A stretch of 34,224 nt of DNA from Chloroflexota bacterium (GCA_026713825.1 JAPONS010000075.1:1-34224); one strand, 5' to 3'. Numbered from the stretch's first letter, positions 15,414-24,184 are shown. Numbers and translations: made by a program. The notes: generated by a model from the letters alone, not told the origin.

Positions 15414-15659
15414 ATGAACTCCGGACTGATTGGCAAGATTGAGAAAGCCAAGCGGTACGCCCAGGACCCGGGGCGGCTCACACTCCTGAAGTTCACGGTC
15501 CACTTTCATGGAGACCATTCAGACCATACCGTCACGTACGAAGGCGGCTCCTGGCACTGCGAGTGCTCGTTCTTCTCCACCCACAACACCTGCAGCCACA
15601 CAATGGCCATCGACGCGCAGCTGGGCGGCATGATTCCGGCGGAGTTCTCCGCCAGGTAG
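15414..15659 (+). CDS. stand-alone SWIM zinc-finger protein
   Basis: The 81-aa protein carries a SWIM zinc finger of form CxCx8CxH (Cys49, Cys51, Cys60, His62) near its C-terminus. An N-terminal basic helix (KIEKAKRYAQ) and two beta strands (LKFTVHFHGD, HTVTYEGGSW) come first. SWIM domains bind DNA or proteins and occur in transposases and chromatin ATPases, but free-standing ones of this size are uncharacterised. It is monocistronic with its own strong promoter, which suggests appreciable expression. Confidence 0.85.
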   Translation: MNSGLIGKIEKAKRYAQDPGRLTLLKFTVHFHGDHSDHTVTYEGGSWHCECSFFSTHNTCSHTMAIDAQLGGMIPAEFSAR

Positions 15660-15709
15660 GGGAGCGTGTTCCCGTCCTTTGCCTTCGGTGGCGCATATCA
15701 GTTACTGAC

Positions 15710-16519
15710 CTAGCCCTGATGTTGCGTGTCAGTCAAGTGGTTGCGGATGAGTTGTATCAATGCCCACAACCACTGGGTGACTTCATCAATCTGTGACTCT
15801 GTCAGTTCGTATTGTGTGTGGACAGCAAGCTCATTGTATTTTCCTGATTGGACAAACAAACCACTGTCTTGGGCTTGTTTCCTCAGGGACTCAATCTCTT
15901 CTGACGGAACATCTGGCTTGTCTCTCAACGCGGCGAGGTAGGTATATAACCGACCATAGTAGGAAGTTGAAGCATAACCGTAGCAGACCCAATATCGTTT
16001 CCCTCCAGAGACAACGTAGAGGGAGAAGCTCTTGGCGGCCCAAGTCGTGAGCATTCCTTCATATTTGCCAAGGTCAAGCACCCGCTCATAAAAAATTCTG
16101 GCGCTTCCGGTGAATGTGTCTAGAAACTCCTCCCGACTGATTCGTGCCTGACGTTTCTTGAATTCCTCTGCTGCAGCGCTGTCTTCTGGGGAGGCTGCGA
16201 CAAGCAGCTTGCCCACGCGCGGTGTTACGTCTCGGCCAGACAGAACCAGAAGTAGGGCCTCAGCCTGCTCAGGTTCAATTTGGAAGAACTCCCTAGATTC
16301 GTTGGCCCTGTACGGATGAAAGGCCCGGTGGAGAGCGCTTTCTACAGTTGCGGCCTCAGTGCTCTCAATCTCCTTGGCGATGACGCACTCAAATGGAAAC
16401 GGAACGCCGGTAGTAAAGAGTTCGTTCATCCTCCGCTGGACGTCATCGCGGTCGGTCATGCCGATCTTTACGAGACCTGGCATTGCGGGGTTGGTAAGGA
16501 CATAGACTATGTTCGGCAT
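15710..16519 (-). CDS. GIY-YIG (T5orf172-type) protein with unknown C-terminal domain
   Basis: This is a 269-aa protein. Residues 4-80 form a GIY-YIG domain of the T5orf172/MUG113 type: VYVLTNP is the first strand (GIY equivalent), VKIGMT the second (YIG equivalent), Arg30 in RRMNEL and Glu60 in VESALH are the likely catalytic residues, and REFFQI closes the domain. Residues about 120-269 form a second domain I cannot name; it is rich in aromatic residues (SFSLYVVSGGKRYWVCYGY) and helical at the end. ATG at 16519 is chosen because AGGG lies 8 nt upstream and the domain starts there; an earlier in-frame ATG adds 9 unsupported residues. The AT-richer composition suggests transfer. Confidence 0.8.
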   Translation of the reverse strand: MPNIVYVLTNPAMPGLVKIGMTDRDDVQRRMNELFTTGVPFPFECVIAKEIESTEAATVESALHRAFHPYRANESREFFQIEPEQAEALLLVLSGRDVTPRVGKLLVAASPEDSAAAEEFKKRQARISREEFLDTFTGSARIFYERVLDLGKYEGMLTTWAAKSFSLYVVSGGKRYWVCYGYASTSYYGRLYTYLAALRDKPDVPSEEIESLRKQAQDSGLFVQSGKYNELAVHTQYELTESQIDEVTQWLWALIQLIRNHLTDTQHQG

Positions 16520-16569
16520 CTTTGATTCCCTGAGACTTCCGTACACTTTCCCGTTGGACTATGCGCTCC

Positions 16570-17817
16570 CTACTCCTGAAACCGGCGGATGACCAGGCAG
16601 GCGTTCTGGCCGCCGAAGCCGAAGCTGTTGGACAGCACTGTCTGTACGTCCGCGCTCCGCGCCACGTTTGGAACGTAGTCCAGGTCGCAGGCCGGGTCCG
16701 GGTCTTCGTAGTTGATCGTCGGGTGGATGGTGCCCGTCTCGATGGACTTCACCGCCGCGACGGCCTCCACCGCGCCCGCCGCACCCAGCGCGTGCCCGAT
16801 CATCGACTTGGTCGAGCTGATGGGAACCTTGTACGCCGCGTCGCCGAACACCTGCTTGATCGCCAGCGTCTCCACCGCGTCGTTCAGCGGCGTCGAGGTG
16901 CCGTGCGCGTTGATGTAGTCGATCTCCTCCGGCATGATGCCCGCATCGGCGAGGGCCCACCGCATTGCGCGGGCGGCGCCGTCGCCGTTGTCGTCCGGGT
17001 GCACCGGGTGGAAGGCGTCGGACGATACCCCGTAGCCTACCACCTCGCCGAGGATGTTGGCCCCGCGCCCCAGCGCGTGCTCCATCTCCTCCAGCACGAG
17101 CGACGCCGCTCCTTCGCCGGGCACGAAGCCGTCGCGGTTCGCCTCGAAGGGGCGGCTGGCCCTCGCCGGGTCCTCGTTGCTGGATGAGAGCGCCTTGATG
17201 ACGCTGAACCCGCCAAGCGCAAGCTCGCAGATGCCTGCCTCTGTGCCTCCGCTGACGACGACCTTTGCCGCGCCCCTGCGGATGACCTCGGCGGCCTCGC
17301 CGATGGCCTGCGTGCCCGCGGCGCACGCGGTGATGACGGTGTTGGTGTAGCCCCTGAGTCCCAGAATGCGGCTGACCTGGGCCGCGGCCATGTTGGGCAG
17401 GATCATCGGGATGAAGAAGGGAGATTCTTTCATCCCGCCGCGTTCAAACAGCACCTTGGCCTGCTCCTGGGTGACAGGCATGCCCCCGTTGCCGTTGCCA
17501 AGAAGCACTCCGGCCGCGTCTGGGTCCATGTTCGACCCGTTCAGCCCGGACTGCTCCATCGCCCGCACCGCAGAGGCCACGGCCATCTGCGAAAACCGCG
17601 CCATCCGCCGCGCCTCGCGGCCGTCGATGTAGCTTGCCGGGTCAAAGCTCGTGACCTCGCCCGCGATGCGGCACGGGAACCCCGTGGGGTCGGCCATGGT
17701 CATCGGCCCGATGCCTGACCGGCCCTGCACCAGCGCGTCCCAGTACTCATCCACAGTCTCGCCAAGCGGACTCATGATGCCCATGCCCGTTATGACAACA
17801 CGCTTTCGCTCTGCCAC
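16570..17817 (-). CDS. fabF: beta-ketoacyl-ACP synthase II
   Basis: KAS II condenses malonyl-ACP with acyl-ACP in fatty-acid elongation. The 415-aa protein has the full Cys-His-His set: Cys165 in TACAAGTQ, a His in INAHGTSTPLND and a His in KSMIGHALGAAGAVE. The N-terminal VVITGMGIMSPLG and C-terminal NSFGFGGQNACLV are typical. The start is GTG at 17817 with GAGG 7 nt upstream, inside the end of folC. The stop of folC is 3 nt away, so the two are co-transcribed. No acyl carrier protein gene is adjacent. A short upstream fabF-like specificity could also be secondary metabolism, but the sequence looks housekeeping. Confidence 0.93.
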   Translation of the reverse strand: MAERKRVVITGMGIMSPLGETVDEYWDALVQGRSGIGPMTMADPTGFPCRIAGEVTSFDPASYIDGREARRMARFSQMAVASAVRAMEQSGLNGSNMDPDAAGVLLGNGNGGMPVTQEQAKVLFERGGMKESPFFIPMILPNMAAAQVSRILGLRGYTNTVITACAAGTQAIGEAAEVIRRGAAKVVVSGGTEAGICELALGGFSVIKALSSSNEDPARASRPFEANRDGFVPGEGAASLVLEEMEHALGRGANILGEVVGYGVSSDAFHPVHPDDNGDGAARAMRWALADAGIMPEEIDYINAHGTSTPLNDAVETLAIKQVFGDAAYKVPISSTKSMIGHALGAAGAVEAVAAVKSIETGTIHPTINYEDPDPACDLDYVPNVARSADVQTVLSNSFGFGGQNACLVIRRFQE

Positions 17818-17820
17818 TGC

Positions 17821-19188
17821 TTACCTCACACGCGAAGAAAATCGAACGTCCTGAAATTCAGGATACTCCTCCGGCGGGATGCCAAACAGGCGCTCCCGCA
17901 CCTCTACTGCCGTGAAAAGCGACCCCGTGGCCAATACCAGGTGCTCCGGCCCCGCGAGGGTCTTCGCCAGCGCGAACCCCTCGGCGACGCTGCCGCCCCA
18001 CTGCACCGGCATGCCCGCGTCCCGAAACTCCTGCATCAGCGTGTCCATGGGCACGGCGCGGGGGTGGCGCGACGCTGTTACCACGACCGCCTCGGGTTCG
18101 AGGGCCGCAAGCCCCCGCACGATTCCGCGCAGGTCGTGGCCCAGCGACGCCCCAAACAACAACACGCGTCTCCGAGCGCCAAAGTAGCGGTCGACGGCCT
18201 CCACCAGCCTCTTCGCCGAGTACGGATTGTGCGCGCCGTCGGCGACGACGAGCGGTTGCTCCTCCAGCACCTCCAGCCGCCCTAGCCACCGCACGTTCGC
18301 GAGCCCGTCCAGCGTCGACTCATGCGTGACCGCTGGGTCGCTCCCCGCCAGGGCCGCCGCCGCCGCGATGGCGCACATAGCGTTCTCCACCTGGTGCTCG
18401 CCGAGCAGGGGCAGCCAGCCGTCCCAAGATCCCCCTGTGCCCTCGGCGCGGAAGGACTGCCCGCGAAGGTCGAAGCCGGTCACGCTCCACTCGTAGCGTT
18501 CGTCTGTCCGCACCAGTTCTGCGCCGGCGCGGGCGCACGCCTCCTCCAATTCGGCGATGACACCGGGCGGCTGCGGAGCAGTGATCACCGTCGCGCCAGG
18601 CTTGATGATGCCCGCCTTGTCGTGCGCGATGGCCTCAACGGTGTCGCCGAGGATCTTCGTGTGGTCCAGGCTGATGGACGTGATGACGCACACCTGTGGC
18701 GATTGCACGGTATTGGTGGCGTCAAGGGTGCCCCCCATGCCCACCTCGAGCACCTGCCAGTCGAGCTTCCGCGACGCGAATGCGTGGAAGGCCATTGCCG
18801 TCAGCGTCTCGAAGGTGGTGACGCCCTCGGCGCTCATCGCCTCGACGGCGGGCCAGACTGCCTCGACCGTCGCCGCGAACTCCTCCTCAGTGAGCGGCTC
18901 GCCGTTCACCTGGATGCGCTCTCGCATGGTGTGCAGGTGCGGCGAGGTGTAGAGGCCGACGGTGTAGCCGCTGGAGCGGAGGATGGACGCGATCATGGAG
19001 GAGGTGCTGCCCTTCCCCTTGGTGCCCGTCACGTGCACCGTCGGCGTCGAGAGATGCGGGCGGCCGAGCGCGTCGAGCAGCGCGTGCATGCGGTCGAGGT
19101 CGTAACGCGGCCGGACGCCGGGCGGCTCCACCATGCGTTCCAGGTCTGCCAGACTCAGGACGTGGCGCAACGCGCTTGTGTAGTTCAA
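17821..19188 (-). CDS. folC: folylpolyglutamate synthase / dihydrofolate synthase
   Basis: FolC adds glutamate to dihydropteroate and to folates, an ATP-dependent ligase of the Mur family. The P-loop VTGTKGKGSTSSM (about 53-65), SPHL, the LEVGMGGTLDATN motif and SISLDHTKILGDT are all present. HNPYSAKR and the C-terminal Mur-ligase domain follow. The length of 455 aa is normal. The start is TTG at 19188, supported by AGGAG 5 nt upstream (GTGAGGAGCATCGTTG). It is the first gene of the folC-fabF unit and is divergent from the amidase gene. Confidence 0.94.
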   Translation of the reverse strand: MNYTSALRHVLSLADLERMVEPPGVRPRYDLDRMHALLDALGRPHLSTPTVHVTGTKGKGSTSSMIASILRSSGYTVGLYTSPHLHTMRERIQVNGEPLTEEEFAATVEAVWPAVEAMSAEGVTTFETLTAMAFHAFASRKLDWQVLEVGMGGTLDATNTVQSPQVCVITSISLDHTKILGDTVEAIAHDKAGIIKPGATVITAPQPPGVIAELEEACARAGAELVRTDERYEWSVTGFDLRGQSFRAEGTGGSWDGWLPLLGEHQVENAMCAIAAAAALAGSDPAVTHESTLDGLANVRWLGRLEVLEEQPLVVADGAHNPYSAKRLVEAVDRYFGARRRVLLFGASLGHDLRGIVRGLAALEPEAVVVTASRHPRAVPMDTLMQEFRDAGMPVQWGGSVAEGFALAKTLAGPEHLVLATGSLFTAVEVRERLFGIPPEEYPEFQDVRFSSRVR

Positions 19189-19400
19189 CGATGCTCCTCA
19201 CGAAATCCAGGGTTGCCGCGGCACGGGGCCAGATACGTGAACCGTGGACGTTGGTGGGATTGAAGGCGCGGATTGAAGTGCGAGGCCCGGCGCCTTCCTG
19301 TAGCTGTCTCAGGCTACCAGAGCGCCCCTTCATCGTCAACGCGGGTGCGCTTGCACGGCCCCCGCTTTTGCCCTAGCCTAACCCCCCGGAGGTGGCCCCT

Positions 19401-20822
19401 TTGACCGACATTGACCTCGCGTTCACCCCGGCCTGGCGACTGCGTGAACTGATTGCCGGCAAGCAGCTTTCTCCGGTGGATCTGACCACGCGCCTGCTCC
19501 GGCGCATTGAGGAGCTCAACCCCAAGCTCAACGCCTTCCTCACCGTGTGCGCCGGCGAGGCCCTTACCGCGGCGAGGCTCGCGGAGGAGCGGACGGCGCG
19601 GGACGAGGAGACAGGCCCGCTGCACGGCATCCCCGTGCCCATCAAGGACCTGAGCCGGACGGCAGGGATTCGCACCACCCGCGGCTCGCTCATCTACAAG
19701 GATGACGTCCCGGATGCCGACGACATGGTGGTGACGAGCATCAAGGCTGCCGGCGGCATCGTCATCGGCAAGACCAACACGCCCGAGTTCGGGCACCGGG
19801 GCACGACCGAGAACCTGCTCGGCGATCCGTGCCGCAACCCGTGGGACCTCGCAATGACGCCGGGCGGGTCGAGCGGAGGCTCCGCGGCGGCCGTCGCGTC
19901 GGGACTGTCGCCGGTCGCGCAGGGCAGCGACGGCGGCGGGTCCATCCGCGTGCCGGCCAACTTCTGCGGCGTCTACGGCCTAAAGCCCTCACGCGGCCGC
20001 ATTCCTACGCCATACGGCACGACTGGCGGGTGGAACGTCTTCGGCGTTAGCGGTCCGCTCACGCGGGACGTCCGAGACGCGGCCACGATGCTGAATGTTA
20101 TGTCAGGCCCCTTCCCGGAGAACCCCATGTCCATCCTGGAGCCGCCCCCCGATTTCACTATGGGCCTGCAGGACGGAATCAAGGGCCTGCGCGTGGCCTA
20201 CGCCCCTAGCATCGGGCGGATGCCTGTCGACCCCGAGGTGCGCGCCGTCGTGCGCGAGGCGGCCAGGCTGCTCGCGGACCTCGGCGCGGAGGTCGACGAG
20301 ATCGATCCCGACGTGGACGGGCTGACACTGCGGGAGAGCTTCCGTACCATCTTCGTCAGCGACATGTCGGCGGGTCTCGGACACCTGCTGGACACGCAAG
20401 CCCACATGCTCATGCCGACGATGCGCGAGTACCTGGAGCTCGCGACAACGTGGACCGTCGCGGACCTGGCCCGTGCACTCCGCGAGATGGAGCGCTTCAA
20501 GGGCGTGATGCGCGACGTCTTCCTCACCCACGACCTCGTCCTGAGCCCCGTCAACGCCGTGCCCGCCTTCCCCATCGAGGGCTGGCCGGACACCATCGAC
20601 GGCGTCGCCGTCGAGCCGAGATGGGCGTTCACGCCCTTCTGCTACCTCTACAACATGACGGGCCAGCCGGCGGCCAGCGTCCCCTACGGCTTCTCCAGCG
20701 GCGGTCTGCCTATCGGAGTCCAGCTCGTGGGGCGCTTCGCCGACGAGGCGACGGTCCTCCGCGCGTCGGCGGCCATCGAGGCCGCGCACCCGTGGGCGCA
20801 ACACCGCCCGCCGGTCAGCTAG
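19401..20822 (+). CDS. amidase-signature family hydrolase
   Basis: The 473-aa protein has the complete Ser-cisSer-Lys triad of the amidase signature family: Lys82 in PVPIKDL, cis-Ser157 in TPGGSSGGSAAAVASG, and nucleophile Ser181 in GSDGGGSIRVPA. Substrate specificity lies in the variable C-terminal half and cannot be read. It is not accompanied by gatB or gatC, so a catabolic amidase is more likely than GatA. The start is TTG at 19401: the only SD, GGAGG at 19388-19392, is 8 nt upstream of it, whereas the in-frame GTG at 19392 overlaps the SD itself. Confidence 0.92.
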   Translation: MTDIDLAFTPAWRLRELIAGKQLSPVDLTTRLLRRIEELNPKLNAFLTVCAGEALTAARLAEERTARDEETGPLHGIPVPIKDLSRTAGIRTTRGSLIYKDDVPDADDMVVTSIKAAGGIVIGKTNTPEFGHRGTTENLLGDPCRNPWDLAMTPGGSSGGSAAAVASGLSPVAQGSDGGGSIRVPANFCGVYGLKPSRGRIPTPYGTTGGWNVFGVSGPLTRDVRDAATMLNVMSGPFPENPMSILEPPPDFTMGLQDGIKGLRVAYAPSIGRMPVDPEVRAVVREAARLLADLGAEVDEIDPDVDGLTLRESFRTIFVSDMSAGLGHLLDTQAHMLMPTMREYLELATTWTVADLARALREMERFKGVMRDVFLTHDLVLSPVNAVPAFPIEGWPDTIDGVAVEPRWAFTPFCYLYNMTGQPAASVPYGFSSGGLPIGVQLVGRFADEATVLRASAAIEAAHPWAQHRPPVS

Positions 20823-20836
20823 CGACGGCTCGTCCT

Positions 20837-20933
20837 CACTTCGTTTTCGCTCAGGTCGAACGAGAAAGAAGTGGGCCGGACGCAACAGAACGCCGCTCGC
20901 CCCGACGGCCCCTGCCGTCAGAACGAGCGGCGT
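20837..20933 (+). terminator. 3' hairpins downstream of amidase gene (nested stem)
   Basis: Two structures lie between convergent genes. An imperfect hairpin pairs CACTTC (20837-20842) with GAAGTG (20868-20873). A stronger one pairs ACGCCGCTCG (20890-20899) perfectly with CGAGCGGCGT (20924-20933), and its loop contains a second perfect stem, GACGGC (20904-20909) with GCCGTC (20914-20919). No long T-run follows on either strand, only TCTTCAATT on the plus strand. A bidirectional terminator or RNA-stabilising element is likely. The segment TTCGTTTTCGCTCAGG within the first hairpin vaguely resembles the second dispersed repeat family in reverse. Confidence 0.6.
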
Positions 20934-20953
20934 CTTCAATTCCCTGTTTGCGG

Positions 20954-21160
20954 CTAGTCTTCGCCGCGGCTGGCCGTGGCCCGCTCCAGCAGGCTCTCGA
21001 CGGACTGCCCCAGGAGCAGCCTGCCGAGCCGCTTGTGGCCCAGTCCGTAGTAGTGGCGGTTCCACCACTGTCGCACGTCGTCGGCGGTCTCAAGCTCAAT
21101 CAGCTCGTCCGCCGCGCTTTGGATCTTTGACTCCAGTTCTTCAACGTTCTTCGTAGTCAT
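20954..21160 (-). CDS. hypothetical protein, 68 aa
   Basis: This is a small soluble, mostly helical protein I do not recognise. Its first half is an acidic helix (VEELESKIQSAADELIELETADDVRQWW), and the second half is basic (RHYYGLGHKRLGRLLLG). The WWNRHYYGLGHKR motif is distinctive. A strong SD (GGGGGAT) precedes the ATG. It follows mdh by 30 nt on the same strand and is likely the last gene of that operon, just before the nested terminator hairpin. Confidence 0.7.
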   Translation of the reverse strand: MTTKNVEELESKIQSAADELIELETADDVRQWWNRHYYGLGHKRLGRLLLGQSVESLLERATASRGED

Positions 21161-21190
21161 AGTTTATCCCCCCGGATGTGCTTCCTTTCC

Positions 21191-22129
21191 CTAGTTACCC
21201 CGGTTGGCCATCACGTCGATGAGCTCGCGGACGGCATCCGCGGACTTGTCGAGAGCGGCCTGCTCCTCGTTCGTGAGCGACAGCGTGATGACCTCCTCGA
21301 CGCCGGCCGCGCCGAGCTTGACCGGCACGCCCACGCAGAGGCCCTCAATGCCGTACTCGCCCTGCAGCTTTACGCAGCACGGCAGGATCTGCTTGCGGTC
21401 GAACAGGATGGACTCGACCATCTGCGCCACCGAGGCCGCGGGTGCGTAGAAGGCGCTGCCCGTCTTCAGCAGCGAGACGATCTCGCCGCCGCCGTCCTGC
21501 GTGCGCTTCACGATGGCGTCCAGCCGGTCCTTGGCGATGAGGTCCGCCACCGGGATGCCGCCGACGTTGGTCGCGCCGACCAGCGGCACCATCGTGTCGC
21601 CGTGGCCGCCCAGCACGTAGGCGTGCACGTCCTGCACGGAGACGTTCATCTCCGCCGCCAGGAAGGTGCGGAAGCGGGCCGTGTCCAGGATGCCCGCCAT
21701 GCCGAATACCTGCTCGCGCGGCTTGCTTGAGACGTCGAGCGCGTGCTGCGTCATCGCGTCCAGCGGGTTCGTCACCGTGACGACGATGCCGTCTGGCGAG
21801 TTCTCCACCACCTGCTTGATGACGCTGCCCACGATGTCCATGTTGGTGAACAGCAGGTCGTCGCGGCTCATGCCCGGCTTCCGCGCAATGCCCGAGGTGA
21901 CCACCGTCACGTCGGAGCCCGCCGTGTCCGCGTAGTCGTTGGTGCCGATGACCGAGGCGTCGGACCCGACGACCGGGCCGGACTCCAGCATGTCGAGCGC
22001 CTTGCCCTGCGGCAGCCCCTCGACGATGTCCACGAGGACGACGTCGGCGTACCCGCGGTCGAATATGCGCTGCGCCGTGGTTGCGCCCACGTTGCCCGCG
22101 CCTACAACTGTTACCTTCTTGCGTGCCAT
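21191..22129 (-). CDS. mdh: malate dehydrogenase, LDH-like type
   Basis: The 312-aa enzyme interconverts malate and oxaloacetate with NAD in the TCA cycle. The Rossmann motif is [12 protein letters not shown] (8-19), and Asp34 at the end of strand 2 favours NAD over NADP. The substrate loop reads [12 protein letters not shown], where the Arg marks malate rather than lactate specificity. VTNPLDAMT and the catalytic His in [10 protein letters not shown] are present. SD GGAAGAGGA precedes the ATG. It is 27 nt after the HNH gene and in the same strand block as icd, so the two TCA enzymes are near each other. Confidence 0.96.
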   Translation of the reverse strand: MARKKVTVVGAGNVGATTAQRIFDRGYADVVLVDIVEGLPQGKALDMLESGPVVGSDASVIGTNDYADTAGSDVTVVTSGIARKPGMSRDDLLFTNMDIVGSVIKQVVENSPDGIVVTVTNPLDAMTQHALDVSSKPREQVFGMAGILDTARFRTFLAAEMNVSVQDVHAYVLGGHGDTMVPLVGATNVGGIPVADLIAKDRLDAIVKRTQDGGGEIVSLLKTGSAFYAPAASVAQMVESILFDRKQILPCCVKLQGEYGIEGLCVGVPVKLGAAGVEEVITLSLTNEEQAALDKSADAVRELIDVMANRGN

Positions 22130-22156
22130 TCCTCTTCCTTTGCGTCTGTGTGATTT

Positions 22157-22555
22157 CTACCAGAATCCAAAGGGGTCTTGGTCCCTGCGCTTCTTGGCGA
22201 CTTTCGCCTTCTTCGTTGCCACGGTCTTCGCTACAGCCTCAAACTTGGAAAGCGGAATCGCTTTAACCGGTGGTAGTGTGCTAGGAAGGACGTCCTTAAA
22301 CTTCTTACGGAACTGCGCATCAGTTTGGGCACCCTTCCGCGTATTGCACGGAGCGCACAATAATTGCATGTTGCTCGGCTTTTCTTGTCCACCTTGAGAG
22401 TGAGGCTTCTTGTGGTCAACGTGGCCATCCCCCAACCGAAGCTTGTGTCCGCAGTACATGCACTTGCCCCCTTGCAGGGCATGAAGTGGTTTGTGCCAGT
22501 CCTTAAGGGAAGTACGCTTGCGCACACCGTCTCTGAACCAGTCATCCATGAACAT
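22157..22555 (-). CDS. HNH endonuclease-like protein
   Basis: This is a 132-aa protein. An HNH domain spans about residues 30-75: zinc-binding pairs Cys32/Cys35 (CMYCGHKL) and Cys67/Cys70 (CAPCNTRKG) bracket HVDHKKP with the catalytic His48, and NMQLLC leads into the second pair. The C-terminal third is Lys/Arg-rich (TKKAKVAKKRRD), probably non-specific nucleic-acid binding. SD GGAG is 8 nt before ATG 22555. It is embedded between a small membrane protein and mdh, with composition less GC-rich than mdh, suggesting a recent guest in an older operon. It could be a homing-type or phage-derived nuclease; its target is unknown. Confidence 0.88.
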   Translation of the reverse strand: MFMDDWFRDGVRKRTSLKDWHKPLHALQGGKCMYCGHKLRLGDGHVDHKKPHSQGGQEKPSNMQLLCAPCNTRKGAQTDAQFRKKFKDVLPSTLPPVKAIPLSKFEAVAKTVATKKAKVAKKRRDQDPFGFW

Positions 22556-22644
22556 AGCTGTTTCTCCAGTGACACGGGTTTACTGATTCTCCCTTGAACA
22601 TCCCTCTCGCCTCGTGCCCCCTTAAGCGATCGAGAGATTAAGAA

Positions 22645-22884
22645 CTAGGTAAACCCAAGATGATCCGCAACCCCGTAACCCCAAACCAATGCTGCGATAC
22701 CAAAGCCTACGTAAACTGGCAGCGTCCAATCTAACTGCAAGCTTCTCGCAGTTATAGCAGTCACAACTGCGGCAAATACCCCAGCTCCCAAGCCCCACCA
22801 CAAGAACCCAGACTCATAAACCAGCACCCCAAGAACGAGCAGGACTATAAATAGCCCACCTAGCCCCTTCTCTTTGTTGCCCAA
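22645..22884 (-). CDS. small hypothetical membrane protein, 79 aa
   Basis: Unrecognised. Hydrophobic stretches at about 9-22, 25-45 and 55-75 suggest two to three transmembrane helices after a short basic N-terminus (MGNKEKG). The start is TTG at 22884, supported by GGAGGAGG (complement of 22890-22897) 5 nt upstream. It lies between icd and the HNH gene. The intergenic side toward icd carries a dispersed palindrome. Confidence 0.65.
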   Translation of the reverse strand: MGNKEKGLGGLFIVLLVLGVLVYESGFLWWGLGAGVFAAVVTAITARSLQLDWTLPVYVGFGIAALVWGYGVADHLGFT

Positions 22885-22903
22885 AACGGCCTCCTCCCCA
22901 CCT

Positions 22904-22930
22904 CTCTGGATACCGGCATTCGCCGGTATG
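22904..22930 (-). repeat. dispersed palindrome, copy B
   Basis: ATACCGGC (22910-22917) and GCCGGTAT (22922-22929) form a perfect 8-bp stem around ATTC. Read on the minus strand it is followed by CCAGAGAGG, matching the family flank CCAGAA. It sits in the 58-nt gap after icd. Confidence 0.85.
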
Positions 22931-22942
22931 GGGGTTGGGGCG

Positions 22943-24148
22943 TTAGCCAGCGTCGACGTATGCCTGCCAGCGGTTGCCGACGTTGGCGTCCTCGACGGTC
23001 GCCATGATGTAGTCGCCGAACTCGGCTCCCGTCGCGCCCGTGCTGCGGCCCGTCATCACGATCTCGCGCTCGTACTGCCCGCAGATGTCCAGCGCCTGGT
23101 GCAGCCGCTGGCCAAGGTCCGGGTAGCCGATGTGCTCCATCAGCATGGCGCCGGCGCGGAGCATGGAGCTCGGGTCGGCATACTGGGCGCGGCCTTCGGA
23201 GACCATGCGCGGAGCGCTGCCGTGAATCGCCTCGAACATGGAGGACTGGTTGCCGAGGTTGGCGCTGCCCGCTGTGCCCACGCCGCCCTGGATCTGGCCG
23301 GCCTCGTCTGTCAGGATGTCGCCGTACAGGTTCGGCATCACCAGCACCTGGAATTCGGCGCGCCGCGCGGGGTCAAGCAGCTTGGCGGTCATGATGTCGA
23401 TGTACCAGGCGTCCAGCTCGATCCCCGGGTAGTTCTTGGCGATGTCCTGCGCCAGGTTCAGGAAGTTGCCGTCCGTCGTCTTGACGACGTTCGCCTTGGT
23501 CACGGCGGTCACCTTGGTCTTGCCCGTGCGCTTGGCGTACTCAAACGCCGCATCGATGATGCGCTGGGAGCCGGGCCGCGTGATGACGCGGAAGTCGATC
23601 GCCAGGTCGGAGTCTACGTTGATGCCCTGGCTGCCCACGGCGTACAGGTCCTCCGTGTTCTCCCGGAAGAACGTCCAGTCGATGCCTTCCGCCGGGATGC
23701 GGACGGGACGCACGTTGGCATAGAGGTCCAGCTCTTTGCGCATGGCCACGTTGGCGCTCTCAAGGTTGGGCCAGCCGTCGCCCTGCTCGGGTGTGTGGGT
23801 GGGGCCCTTCAGCGTGACGTGGCATTCCTTGATTTGGGCCAGCACGTCGTCCGGGATGGACTTCATGTGCTCGGCCCGGTTCTCGATGGTCAGGCCCTCG
23901 ATGATCTTGAAGGCTACCTTGCCCGATGCCACGGAGTCGCGGAGCAGGTACTCGAGCACGCGCTGCGCCTCCGCCGCGATGTACGGCCCGATGCCGTCGC
24001 CGCCCATGACGCCCACGGTGATCGTGGGCACGGACGCGAAGTCAATGGCAGGTTCCGCCGACTTCAGCCGCTCCACGCGCTCCAACTGCTGCTGCAGTAC
24101 GACGCCGAAGTGCTCCTTGGCTGCCTCTATTGCTTGGGTGTCTACCAT
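22943..24148 (-). CDS. icd: isocitrate dehydrogenase (isocitrate/isopropylmalate family)
   Basis: The 401-aa enzyme oxidatively decarboxylates isocitrate to 2-oxoglutarate. GVMGGDGIGP opens the fold; NLESANVAMRKELDLYANVRPVR contains the substrate-binding Ser-x-Asn and Arg residues expected of isocitrate dehydrogenase. FRENTEDLYA, the catalytic Tyr and Lys regions and NLYGDILTDEAGQIQGGVGTAGSANLG follow. Cofactor preference is not certain from sequence alone. The start is ATG at 24148, with GGAGG 5 nt upstream; a GTG 12 nt earlier overlaps the SD. It is 36 nt downstream of the biotin carrier gene. Homoisocitrate or isopropylmalate dehydrogenase is less likely given the context. Confidence 0.88.
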   Translation of the reverse strand: MVDTQAIEAAKEHFGVVLQQQLERVERLKSAEPAIDFASVPTITVGVMGGDGIGPYIAAEAQRVLEYLLRDSVASGKVAFKIIEGLTIENRAEHMKSIPDDVLAQIKECHVTLKGPTHTPEQGDGWPNLESANVAMRKELDLYANVRPVRIPAEGIDWTFFRENTEDLYAVGSQGINVDSDLAIDFRVITRPGSQRIIDAAFEYAKRTGKTKVTAVTKANVVKTTDGNFLNLAQDIAKNYPGIELDAWYIDIMTAKLLDPARRAEFQVLVMPNLYGDILTDEAGQIQGGVGTAGSANLGNQSSMFEAIHGSAPRMVSEGRAQYADPSSMLRAGAMLMEHIGYPDLGQRLHQALDICGQYEREIVMTGRSTGATGAEFGDYIMATVEDANVGNRWQAYVDAG

Positions 24149-24184
24149 CTTTTCCTCCACGCTGTTGCAATGTAATTTGCGAGG

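Noticed and set aside
19392-19400. GTG start for the amidase at 19392
   Set aside because: The GGAGG SD occupies 19388-19392 and overlaps this codon; TTG at 19401 has correct spacing.
20829-20864. Third copy of the GAGGGAAATCGA hairpin family after the amidase gene
   Set aside because: Only a partial match in reverse orientation (TTCG-TTT-CTCAGG); too diverged to call.
22874-24175. Long plus-strand open frame opposite icd
   Set aside because: Shadow of icd; no recognisable domain and no ribosome binding site.
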